Source: an uncultured Clostridia bacterium (GTDB lineage Bacteria > Bacillota > Clostridia > Oscillospirales > Ruminococcaceae). From it: a stretch of 8,866 nucleotides of DNA. Below are positions 1 to 4,905 of this stretch, piece by piece. Every line of letters starts with the position of its first letter. The stretch's first letter is position 1. A program made the position numbers and the translations under genes. The stretch spans positions 1-8,866 of the forward strand of contig CAMWLH010000064.1 of the NCBI GenBank assembly GCA_947175045.1. The letters run 5' to 3'. The notes beneath the pieces are model-generated. The model did not search any database. It was given only the letters and a program-made list of their open reading frames with translations, and was not told the DNA's origin.

Positions 1-309
1 CTTTACAAGGCTGAGGTCTGCGGGAACGTCCCGCCCGGGCTTTGTAAGGCTGACGTGCGGTCTGTCCGCTTCTATCGCCTGCGCCACTATGCTGTTTATA
101 CGGCTGCTTTCGATGTCGATGTAACTGCGGGCTATCTCCTTGACGTCGCCGAGCCTGCGGCAGGTTTCCTCTTCGGACAGACCCTCGTTTGCGCTCGCTT
201 TGAAATGCTCCTCAAAATCCGAGAAAATGTCCGAGCTTGCGTCCACGCCTATTCTGTGAAGCTCGTTATGGAGCTGAAACAAAAAATCTTCCCTGTTATT
301 CGCAACCAT
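1..309 (-). CDS. DUF1700 (HAAS domain) protein, N-terminal part, runs off the window
   Basis: I translated this by hand from the ATG at 309 (minus strand); the frame stays open for 103 codons to the window edge. Residues 1 to about 75 fit the helical HAAS/DUF1700 N-terminus. They include the family-typical DFEEHF near residue 35, EGLSEEE near 43 and RLGDVKEIARSYI near 55. After this comes a polar linker holding an imperfect 13-residue repeat (SLTK and SLVK). The usual membrane segments would lie beyond the edge. The ATG overlaps the padR stop by one base (TAATG), so the two are translationally coupled. Genes of this family typically sit next to a PadR regulator and encode small membrane proteins. 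The role is poorly defined, with envelope or stress response as an inference. Confidence 0.8.
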   Translation of the reverse strand, partial: MVANNREDFLFQLHNELHRIGVDASSDIFSDFEEHFKASANEGLSEEETCRRLGDVKEIARSYIDIESSRINSIVAQAIEADRPHVSLTKPGRDVPADLSLVK

Positions 310-626
310 TACCCTTTGTCCCCTTTCAGCAGCTTATTCACGCTGTCTATAAACTCAAACCATTCGCCCGAGAGCCTTTCCAGCTCACTCGCGCCTATGT
401 CTGTTATCTTGTAGTATTTCCGCGGCGGACCCTCCTGCGATTCCACAATATAGCTGTCTATCGTTCCCGAATCCTTAAGCCGCTTCATAAGAGGGTATAT
501 CGTGCCCTCCGTCACCTGCATACATTCCGAAATTCTGTTCACCAGCTCGTAGCCGTAGCAGTCGTGCTCGTTCACTATCGACAGAACACACAGCTCCAGA
601 GTTCCGCGCTTTAACTGAGAATTCAT
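309..626 (-). CDS. PadR-family transcriptional repressor
   Basis: A 105-aa winged-helix regulator of the short PadR class. The start MNSQLKRGTLELCVLSIV, the CYGYEL motif and the TEGTIYPLMKRLKDSG recognition-helix and wing region are characteristic. GPPRKYYKITDIG forms the wing, followed by a C-terminal dimerisation helix ending LLKGDKG. An in-frame TTG at 644 would add six residues. I chose ATG 626 because GGAGGTG lies 9 nt upstream of it, inside that extension. The gene is coupled to the DUF1700 gene by a one-base overlap. Two promoter copies lie upstream, each embedded in a repeated element that probably is its own operator, so autorepression is likely. The inducing signal cannot be read from the sequence. 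Confidence 0.93.
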   Translation of the reverse strand: MNSQLKRGTLELCVLSIVNEHDCYGYELVNRISECMQVTEGTIYPLMKRLKDSGTIDSYIVESQEGPPRKYYKITDIGASELERLSGEWFEFIDSVNKLLKGDKG

Positions 627-687
627 TCTCTCACGCACCTCCAAAAAGAGCAGAGCCCAAAAGATTATTTTTCTCGCTATGCCCTAC

Positions 688-720
688 TTTATACTTCAAG
701 GTATCTTGCTTTACAAGGTA
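688..720 (-). promoter_or_regulatory. Proximal padR promoter within operator-like repeat copy 1
   Basis: On the minus strand, TTGTAA (716-711) and TATAAA (693-688) are separated by 17 bp. Both fall in or at the edge of a 30-bp element (691-720) that is repeated at 782-811. The element contains TACCTTG and CAAGATA in inverted orientation and a second approximate palindrome (ATACCTTG with AAGTAT). Occupancy by a repressor would block RNA polymerase. That the repressor is PadR is inferred from position. Confidence 0.6.
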
Positions 721-778
721 CCCCGGTCTAAAAAAATCCGACGCCACAGCTTATCGGTCTTTCGTATCTTACAGTCTT

Positions 779-811
779 ATTATACCACAAGGTATTATGT
801 TTTGCAAGGTA
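779..811 (-). promoter_or_regulatory. Distal padR promoter within operator-like repeat copy 2
   Basis: On the minus strand, TTGCAA (807-802) and a perfect TATAAT (784-779) are separated by 17 bp. The 30-bp element at 782-811 matches copy 1 at 24 of 30 positions and has the same promoter geometry, with starts 91 bp apart. ATACC and GGTAT form a symmetric pair next to the -10. It is the stronger promoter of the two by match to consensus. Confidence 0.65.
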
Positions 812-819
812 CTAAATGA

Positions 820-852
820 ACAAAAATAGCAGGAAATTTATTGCCTGCTATT
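820..852 (-). terminator. Rho-independent terminator of the XRE regulator gene
   Basis: On the minus strand, AATAGCAGG (852-844) pairs with CCTGCTATT (833-825) over a 10-nt loop. A run of five T follows (to 822). The stem begins 16 bp after the XRE stop codon and ends shortly before the distal padR promoter, insulating padR from read-through. Confidence 0.8.
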
Positions 853-868
853 GGTAAATATACACAAA

Positions 869-1216
869 TCATTGGGAGCCGTTGTGATTTTGGAGCTTAA
901 AGGCGGTTTTAATGAGAGCAAGAGCAATCGATTTTTCCTCCTCGGTCTTGCCGGATAGGAAGTGGAGTATCTGCATAGACACCGCGTCTATGCCCAACAA
1001 ATTCGTGTCCGACACAGTAAAAACATCGGCTATTGAAACGTTCATTGCACTGCATATTTTATTGAGCGTGCTGACCGTAGGGTTTGCCGTGCCGCGCTCA
1101 AGCTGACCATAATAAGAAACGGTTATATCCGCGCGAAGAGATACTTCTTCTTGTGTAAGACCCCGTTCACAGCGAAGCTGCCGCAGTCTTTCTCCATAAT
1201 CAAATTTGTTATCCAT
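869..1216 (-). CDS. XRE-family helix-turn-helix transcriptional regulator
   Basis: A 115-aa single-domain DNA-binding protein. The Cro/C1-type HTH occupies about residues 8-66: YGERLRQLRCERGLTQEEVSLRADIT, then SYYGQLERGTANPTVSTLNKICSAMNVSIADVF. This is the standard five-helix layout with the conserved TQEE and LERG positions. The remaining 45 residues are helical and probably dimerise. The start is ATG 1216, with GGAGGAG just upstream. The gene is divergent from the AbrB-RelE-like gene at 1394. A perfect 14-bp-arm palindrome lies between them, with a minus-strand TATAAT in one arm, and is the obvious candidate operator. The target genes are not known. It could be a local autoregulator that also controls the divergent gene. 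Confidence 0.92.
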   Translation of the reverse strand: MDNKFDYGERLRQLRCERGLTQEEVSLRADITVSYYGQLERGTANPTVSTLNKICSAMNVSIADVFTVSDTNLLGIDAVSMQILHFLSGKTEEEKSIALALIKTAFKLQNHNGSQ

Positions 1217-1266
1217 ATTACTCCTCCTTATCTTATTTTAATAATTTGTATAAATATTATCAACGT

Positions 1267-1299
1267 ACTATAATAACTAAAACAATTAGTTATTATAGT
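1267..1299. promoter_or_regulatory. 33-bp perfect palindrome, candidate operator in a divergent promoter region
   Basis: ACTATAATAACTAA (1267-1280) is the exact reverse complement of 1286-1299, around a 5-bp centre (AACAA). Each arm carries a TATAAT. On the minus strand it is at 1297-1292, with TTAAGA at 1320-1315 (17-bp spacer). On the plus strand it is at 1269-1274, with a weak TTGTAT at 1246-1251 (17-bp spacer). One bound dimer could therefore cover both -10 elements. The binding protein is inferred to be the adjacent XRE regulator or the AbrB-domain protein. Confidence 0.6.
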
Positions 1300-1300
1300 G

Positions 1301-1331
1301 TTGAGACAGGGCATTCTTAATATGTTATAAT
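1301..1331 (+). promoter_or_regulatory. Candidate promoter for the AbrB-RelE-like gene
   Basis: TTGAGA at 1301-1306 and TATAAT at 1326-1331 are 19 bp apart. The long spacer is partly compensated by an extended -10 (TGT directly before TATAAT). It lies just right of the palindrome, about 60 bp before the start codon. The plus-strand TATAAT inside the palindrome is an alternative. Confidence 0.45.
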
Positions 1332-1393
1332 ATCATAAGAGCGCGAAAAAACAGATTCTTGTCAACATAACTTAACGGCAGCAGGGAGGAAAA

Positions 1394-2056
1394 ATGCAGA
1401 ACAGAATGTTTAATATTCAACCGCATAAAGAAGTCGTAAAGGTTTCGCCCGAGGGGAGCGTTACGGTTCCGAAAAGCATGTGCGAGCAGATAGGGCTTAT
1501 AACGAGGGCGGAGTGCGTTATAAGGAATAATGAGATCATAATTCGACCCTGCAAGGATTTCACGGGGGATTCGGTAGAGGGATTTCTTATAAGGGAGCTT
1601 ATGTCAAAGGGGTTCAGCTATGACGCGCTCGAAGCGGAATATGACAAGATACGCCCGAGATTTTATGCCGCAACAAGGAAAACGGAGGAACTTTGCCGCT
1701 CCGCGTTTGAAAACGGCGAGGAGCTCTGCCGCGTTGAGGAGCTGCTGGACGTGAATAAGGCGGGCGAATGCCGCCTGCTGCTTCTGGAGGGTGCGGAACG
1801 GTTTTTCCGCAGTCTGGAGCAGGGCGAGGCTCGGGACGCGCTGGGCAGAGCGCTGCTGGCTCTGTCGGATAACCCGTACAGAGGAACGCCGTCGAGAAAG
1901 CTGCTCTCGGATTTTTATGTGTTTACGGTAAAGTCGGGCGAGGAGCGGTTTGATATAATTTATCGGATATTCGCGGAGGGGAAGAAGGTTACCGCGATAG
2001 TTTCCGCACTCTCCATTGAGGAGATGTACAACGAAATAAAATCGAATATGGAATAG
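1394..2056 (+). CDS. AbrB/SpoVT-type domain fused to a RelE/ParE-like toxin domain
   Basis: A 220-aa protein that looks like a toxin-antitoxin pair in one chain. Residues 13-53 (VKVSPEGSVTVPKSM, then an IRNNEIIIRP hairpin) fit the AbrB/MazE swapped-hairpin DNA-binding fold. Residues 55-85 (GFLIRELMSKGFSYDALEAEY) resemble the tail found on AbrB-type antitoxins. Residues 90-130 are a charged helical linker. Residues 135-215 fit the RelE/ParE mRNase fold: ERFFRSLEQGEARDAL, then NPYRGTPSRKLL, the YVFTVKSG strand, ERFDIIYRIF, and a closing IEEMYNEI. SD GGGAGGA lies 3 nt from ATG 1394. The domain calls are by pattern recognition. Whether the toxin half is active is unknown. The divergent XRE gene and the palindrome suggest tight transcriptional control. 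An alternative is a DNA-binding regulator that has recruited an inactive RelE fold. Confidence 0.75.
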   Translation: MQNRMFNIQPHKEVVKVSPEGSVTVPKSMCEQIGLITRAECVIRNNEIIIRPCKDFTGDSVEGFLIRELMSKGFSYDALEAEYDKIRPRFYAATRKTEELCRSAFENGEELCRVEELLDVNKAGECRLLLLEGAERFFRSLEQGEARDALGRALLALSDNPYRGTPSRKLLSDFYVFTVKSGEERFDIIYRIFAEGKKVTAIVSALSIEEMYNEIKSNME

Positions 2057-2059
2057 GAA

Positions 2060-2074
2060 GCAACCTGTGGTTGC
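2060..2074 (+). other. Short hairpin downstream of the AbrB-RelE-like gene
   Basis: GCAACC (2060-2065) and GGTTGC (2069-2074) form a 6-bp stem with a 3-nt loop, 3 bp after the stop codon. No T-run follows, so it is at best a weak or Rho-assisted terminator or an mRNA 3'-end stem. Confidence 0.3.
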
Positions 2075-2115
2075 ATAAATTCCAAGCAGAGTTGGTGGCA
2101 AAAACATTTTATTCG

Positions 2116-2124
2116 TGATATAAT
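2116..2124 (+). promoter_or_regulatory. Extended -10 promoter of the HTH-VOC gene
   Basis: TGATATAAT gives a perfect -10 (2119-2124) with an upstream TG. No good -35 is present; TGGCAA at 2096-2101 gives a 17-bp spacer but a poor match. The likely transcription start falls about 15-20 bp before the SD. Confidence 0.6.
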
Positions 2125-2148
2125 ACACTCAGAAAGGAGGTGTTGGAA

Positions 2149-2754
2149 ATGGGTATAGGAACCAGAATTCAGCAACTGCGGATAAACAATGGACTTACAC
2201 AGGAGAAGCTGGCTGAAATGCTCAATGTTTCAAGGCAATCCGTTTCAAAATGGGAAATGGAGCAGTCGCTGCCCGAGGTGGACAAAATTGTTCTTATGAG
2301 CAAATTGTTCGGAGTCGGAACCAATGAAATATTATTGGAAGCGGCGGATATAAAAAAGCTCCGCCCGCAGGAGATACATCTCGGTTCGGTATATCTCATC
2401 GCGAGAGATTTTGAAAAGTCCGTTGCTTTTTATGAAAAGCTCTTGTCAATGACGGTATCCACCCGCAACTGCGGTAATAAATTTGCCGAGTTTTTCTTTG
2501 ACAACAAATGTCTTGCCATAATGAACGAGGCAAATCTTCCGGTACATCACTATGTCGACGGCGATCACAAATTTGTTCTTAATTTCTGGGTCGAGGATCT
2601 GGATCGCGAGCATAAAAGACTCAAGGAACTGAACATCGGTCAAATCACCGAAATCGAAAAAGTTCATGAGGGCTATTACCATTTTGACATTTACGACCCC
2701 GACAAAAACGTGTGCGAAATTACAGGAGGATTTAATGATGGAAAAGATGAATAA
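2149..2754 (+). CDS. HTH-XRE regulator fused to a VOC (glyoxalase/bleomycin-resistance) domain
   Basis: A 201-aa two-domain protein. Residues 4-65 are a Cro/C1-type HTH (IGTRIQQLRINNGLTQEKLA, then VSRQSVSKWEMEQSLPEVDKI and LFGVGTNEILL). Residues about 75-195 are a VOC domain: HLGSVYLIARDFEKSVAFYEKLL, a strand with FAEFFFDNKCLAIM, FVLNFWVEDLDREHKRL, then YYHFDIYDPDKNVCEITG. The start is ATG 2149, with AGGAGG 8 nt upstream. The GTG at 2140 overlaps the SD and is rejected. VOC domains bind metals or small ligands, so the chain probably works as a one-component sensor-regulator. His77 and Glu190 sit where family metal ligands are expected, but this needs a structural alignment. The stop lies 17 bp inside the next gene, implying coupling. 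The ligand and targets are unknown. Confidence 0.85.
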   Translation: MGIGTRIQQLRINNGLTQEKLAEMLNVSRQSVSKWEMEQSLPEVDKIVLMSKLFGVGTNEILLEAADIKKLRPQEIHLGSVYLIARDFEKSVAFYEKLLSMTVSTRNCGNKFAEFFFDNKCLAIMNEANLPVHHYVDGDHKFVLNFWVEDLDREHKRLKELNIGQITEIEKVHEGYYHFDIYDPDKNVCEITGGFNDGKDE

Positions 2755-3004
2755 TATATGCCAGAGCTGCGCCATGATGATGATGAAGGACGGCGACCAC
2801 GGCACAAACGCGGACGGAAGCGTTAATGTAGATTATTGCAAATACTGTTTCTCCGACGGTCATTTCACGAAAGATGAAACCTTGGAGGAAAGAATAGAGG
2901 ACGATATCAGGTTTTGGATCGACGACGACTGCAAAACTCCGGAAGAAGCCCGCGAGAAGATGAGAAAAATATTTCCCACACTGAAAAGGTGGAAATCTGT
3001 TTAA
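2738..3004 (+). CDS. Small zinc-ribbon protein (Zn_ribbon_2-like)
   Basis: An 88-aa cytosolic protein. Cys8 and Cys11 (CQSC) and Cys34 and Cys37 (CKYC) form two CxxC knuckles. The motif GTNADGSVNVDYCKYCF between and around them is typical of the putative zinc ribbon family PF12674. The conserved Gly after CQSC is Ala here. A helical, acidic C-terminal half (ETLEERIEDDIRFWIDDD, then EEAREKMRKIFPTLKRW) completes the usual arrangement. ATG 2738 is preferred (AGGAGG 8 nt upstream); ATG 2735 is in frame and adds one Met. It overlaps the HTH-VOC gene by 17 bp and is surely co-transcribed. A four-fold ATG repeat encodes MMMM at residues 13-16. The biochemical role of the family is not established. 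Confidence 0.85.
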   Translation: MEKMNNICQSCAMMMMKDGDHGTNADGSVNVDYCKYCFSDGHFTKDETLEERIEDDIRFWIDDDCKTPEEAREKMRKIFPTLKRWKSV

Positions 3005-3012
3005 ATTTGATT

Positions 3013-3048
3013 TTTTTCGCGAGAGCCGCATTAGGCTCTCGCGAAAAA
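3013..3048. repeat. Perfect 15-bp inverted repeat with reversed T/A polarity
   Basis: TTTTTCGCGAGAGCC (3013-3027) pairs fully with 3034-3048 around a 6-nt loop (GCATTA). It begins 8 bp after the zinc-ribbon stop and ends 15 bp before the thi -35. On both strands the T-run is on the 5' side and the A-run on the 3' side, so neither strand has the U-tract an intrinsic terminator needs. It may still end or stabilise the upstream mRNA through its 10-bp GC-rich core. Confidence 0.7.
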
Positions 3049-3062
3049 CTTCAGCAATTCCC

Positions 3063-3091
3063 TTGACAAAATCCGCACGCGGTGTTATAAT
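3063..3091 (+). promoter_or_regulatory. Consensus sigma-A promoter of the thi locus
   Basis: TTGACA (3063-3068) and TATAAT (3086-3091) with a 17-bp spacer are a perfect match to the vegetative consensus, with TGT extending the -10. Transcription would start around 3097-3099, exactly at the 5' edge of the TPP riboswitch. Control is therefore expected to be post-initiation. Confidence 0.92.
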
Positions 3092-3095
3092 AAAA

Positions 3096-3178
3096 GAGCT
3101 GGGGGGACTTCTTCGGAGGTTGAGAGGGCGCTTGCCCGACCCTTTGAACCTGTTGGTTAATACCATTGTAGGGAAGCG
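3096..3178 (+). promoter_or_regulatory. TPP riboswitch (THI box)
   Basis: The classic conserved elements occur in order. P1 is short (GCT 3098-3100 with AGC 3175-3177). The P2 strand is GGGGGG, and P3 has a TTCG loop (ACTTC with GAGGT). The J3/2 pyrimidine-sensing motif TTGAGAG comes next, then a P3a hairpin (GGGC/GCCC) and the P2 return strand ACCC. TTTGAACCTG, the P5 loop TGGTTAATACCA and the pyrophosphate-sensing GTAGGGAAGC close the aptamer. The element is known to bind thiamin pyrophosphate and turn expression off. Bases 3122-3130 (in J3/2-P3a) can pair at 8 of 9 positions with the left arm of the terminator (3194-3202). This gives a plausible antiterminator that forms only when the aptamer is unfolded. 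Confidence 0.95.
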
Positions 3179-3193
3179 GATTTCGGATTTTTT

Positions 3194-3221
3194 CGCCCCT
3201 TCGCATGAGGGGGCGTTTTTT
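3194..3221 (+). terminator. Riboswitch-controlled intrinsic terminator
   Basis: CGCCCCTTC (3194-3202) pairs with GAGGGGGCG (3207-3215, one G-U) over a 4-nt loop, followed by six T. It lies 16 bp after the aptamer and 13 bp before the thiD start, with the thiD SD directly after the T-run. This is the expression platform of the TPP riboswitch, pointing to transcriptional attenuation. Confidence 0.93.
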
Positions 3222-3234
3222 ATGGGGGAATATC

Positions 3235-4023
3235 ATGATCAAAAAATGTCTTACGATAGCGGGCTCGGACTGTTCGGGCGGCGCGGGGATACAGGCGGAC
3301 TTAAAGACCTTTTCGGCTCACGGCTGCTACGGCGCGAGCGTTATCACCTCGGTAGTGGCGGAGAATACCTCGCGCGTGATATCGGTATACAACTTGCCGG
3401 TTGAGGAAATCGAAAAGCAGATTGACGCGGTGTTTGAGGATATCGAGATAGACGCGGTAAAGCTGGGCATGCTGCCCACTGCGGAGATAATCAGAGCGGT
3501 TGCGGAAAAAATGCGGCAATACAAGCCGCGTTGGATAGTCTGCGATCCCGTTATGGTCGCAACAAGCGGCGACGCACTTTCGGAAAGCGGCATCTGCCAA
3601 GCGTTCATAGATAATATGTTTCCGATAGCTGATCTTATCACACCGAATATCATTGAAGCGGAGGAATTTCTCGGCGGTTATATCGAGGACGTTGTCAATA
3701 TGAAAGAAGCCGCGCGTATACTTAATGAATACGGCGCCAAAAACGTTCTTGTCAAAGGCGGCGATTTAGACGGCGACCCCGTGGACGTTCTTTTTGACGG
3801 TAAAGAATATTTTGAATTTTACGCAAAGCGTGTAAATTCCCCCAACACACACGGAACGGGCTGCACGCTGTCCTCTGCGATAGCCGCGAATCTGGCTAAC
3901 GGCGCGGAAATGAAAGAGGCGGTGCGGCTGGCTAAGGATTATATCACAAACGCTATCGAGAGCTCCTATACGGTGGGAAAGGGGCACAGCCCCGTACACC
4001 ATTTTTACGATATATGGAAATAG
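3235..4023 (+). CDS. thiD: Hydroxymethylpyrimidine/phosphomethylpyrimidine kinase ThiD
   Basis: A 262-aa ribokinase-fold enzyme that phosphorylates HMP to HMP-P and then HMP-PP in the cytosol. It contains AGSDCSGGAGIQAD (9-22), VKLGML (75-80), CDPVMVATSGD (103-113), a TPN strand near 136 and NTHGTGCTLSSA (204-215). Cys210 lies in the GTGC anion hole, and the ending GKGHSPVHHFY is typical of HMP kinases. The length is normal. ATG 3235 is chosen because GGGGGAA lies 4 nt upstream; the upstream ATG 3205 lies inside the terminator loop. It is the first gene under the TPP riboswitch. Some relatives phosphorylate pyridoxal, but the thiamin context settles the call. Confidence 0.96.
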   Translation: MIKKCLTIAGSDCSGGAGIQADLKTFSAHGCYGASVITSVVAENTSRVISVYNLPVEEIEKQIDAVFEDIEIDAVKLGMLPTAEIIRAVAEKMRQYKPRWIVCDPVMVATSGDALSESGICQAFIDNMFPIADLITPNIIEAEEFLGGYIEDVVNMKEAARILNEYGAKNVLVKGGDLDGDPVDVLFDGKEYFEFYAKRVNSPNTHGTGCTLSSAIAANLANGAEMKEAVRLAKDYITNAIESSYTVGKGHSPVHHFYDIWK

Positions 4024-4025
4024 AC

Positions 4026-4142
4026 ATGAGGGATTTAAATGGCAAGGCAGATTGGTACACCGTTCTGCTGCGCAATATGAAGGTGCTGTCAAAGACCTAT
4101 CCCGACCTTACGGGCTTTAAGACAGCCCTTGAAATCATATAA
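4026..4142 (+). CDS. Possible 38-aa small ORF between thiD and the DUF1963 gene
   Basis: ATG 4026 lies 2 bp after the thiD stop and reads 38 codons (starting MRDLNGKADWYTVLL, ending GFKTALEII) to TAA 4140. That stop is directly before the AAGGAG of the next gene. The tight packing and ordinary amino-acid composition (KADWY, KTYPDL) favour real translation or the remnant of a longer gene. The SD is weak (GGAA, 6 nt upstream). I do not recognise the product. The ORF could also be a chance frame in an intergenic spacer. Confidence 0.35.
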   Translation: MRDLNGKADWYTVLLRNMKVLSKTYPDLTGFKTALEII

Positions 4143-4155
4143 AAGGAGAAAAATC

Positions 4156-4893
4156 ATGAAAAAGATACCCGTAGAATTGAAAAAGTATGAGGAATATCTG
4201 AGAAGCACCGAAAAGCCCGCCAACGAAATTACTTTCAAGTGCGGCTCTACTCTTCCTTGGGAGAGCAAGTGCGGCGGATGTCCGTATCTCGAAAAAGAGG
4301 AGGATTACCCGCGGGACGGAGAAGGCAAGCCCATGATGTTTCTGGCGCAGATAAACCTTGACGGTATGCCGCCGCTGGAGGACTTCCCCGAGCACGGGCT
4401 GCTCCAGTTTTACATAGGGGACGATGACTATTTTGGCGGGGATTCCGACTGCAAGGTGATATATATTCCCGAATATAAAAAAGACGCGGGCGCGCTTATT
4501 AAAGAAAATCCCTTTGAGAACGACTATATGGGATACACGCCGTTTTCCGACGAGGGAAAAATGAAATTCAAGCCAAAGACTATGTTTATCGGCGCGAACT
4601 GCCGCGAATTTGAGGAGAAATTCAATAACAAGGTATCGGAGGACGAATGGGACGCTCTTTATCATCTGTGCTACCCCGAAGGCTGCCTTGTGGGCGGATA
4701 TCCGCTTTTTGTACAGCACACTCCGCCCTATTATGACGACGGAAAGTTTGATGTGCTTTTGCTCCAGCTTGACGTGGAGGACGATTGCGGGATAATGTTT
4801 GGCGACTCGGGAAACTGTGTTTTCCTGATATCCAAAGAGGATTTGAAAAACAGGAATTTCGACAATGTGCAGTATGACTGGCAGTGCTGCTGA
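4156..4893 (+). CDS. DUF1963 (YwqG-like) protein
   Basis: A 245-aa cytosolic protein of the YwqG/DUF1963 family, whose function is not established. Family-typical segments in order are: STLPWESKCGGCPYL (31-45), MMFLAQINLDGMPPL (60-74), HGLLQFYIG (80-88), GGYPLFVQ (180-187), FDVLLLQLD (198-206), CGIMFGDSGNCVFLISKEDL (211-230) and the ending FDNVQYDWQCC. ATG 4156 is chosen because AAGGAG lies 7 nt upstream; a TTG at 4129 in the same frame overlaps the small ORF and is rejected. It sits in the plus-strand thi run with a 12-bp gap to the methyltransferase gene and no visible promoter or terminator between. In B. subtilis the namesake also lies among poorly characterised genes, so neighbourhood does not give a role. 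Confidence 0.88.
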   Translation: MKKIPVELKKYEEYLRSTEKPANEITFKCGSTLPWESKCGGCPYLEKEEDYPRDGEGKPMMFLAQINLDGMPPLEDFPEHGLLQFYIGDDDYFGGDSDCKVIYIPEYKKDAGALIKENPFENDYMGYTPFSDEGKMKFKPKTMFIGANCREFEEKFNNKVSEDEWDALYHLCYPEGCLVGGYPLFVQHTPPYYDDGKFDVLLLQLDVEDDCGIMFGDSGNCVFLISKEDLKNRNFDNVQYDWQCC

Positions 4894-4905
4894 CGGGAGA
4901 TATTT

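Noticed and set aside
1..56. Imperfect 17-bp direct repeat (1-17 and 40-56) whose CTTTACAAGG also matches part of the padR operator repeat
   Set aside because: It lies within coding sequence with a 39-bp (13-codon) period, so it is better explained as a protein-level repeat in the DUF1700 linker; the 10-bp operator match is probably chance.
1604..2128. Minus-strand open frame opposite the AbrB-RelE-like gene
   Set aside because: The plus-strand frame has domain motifs and a good SD; the minus frame has neither.
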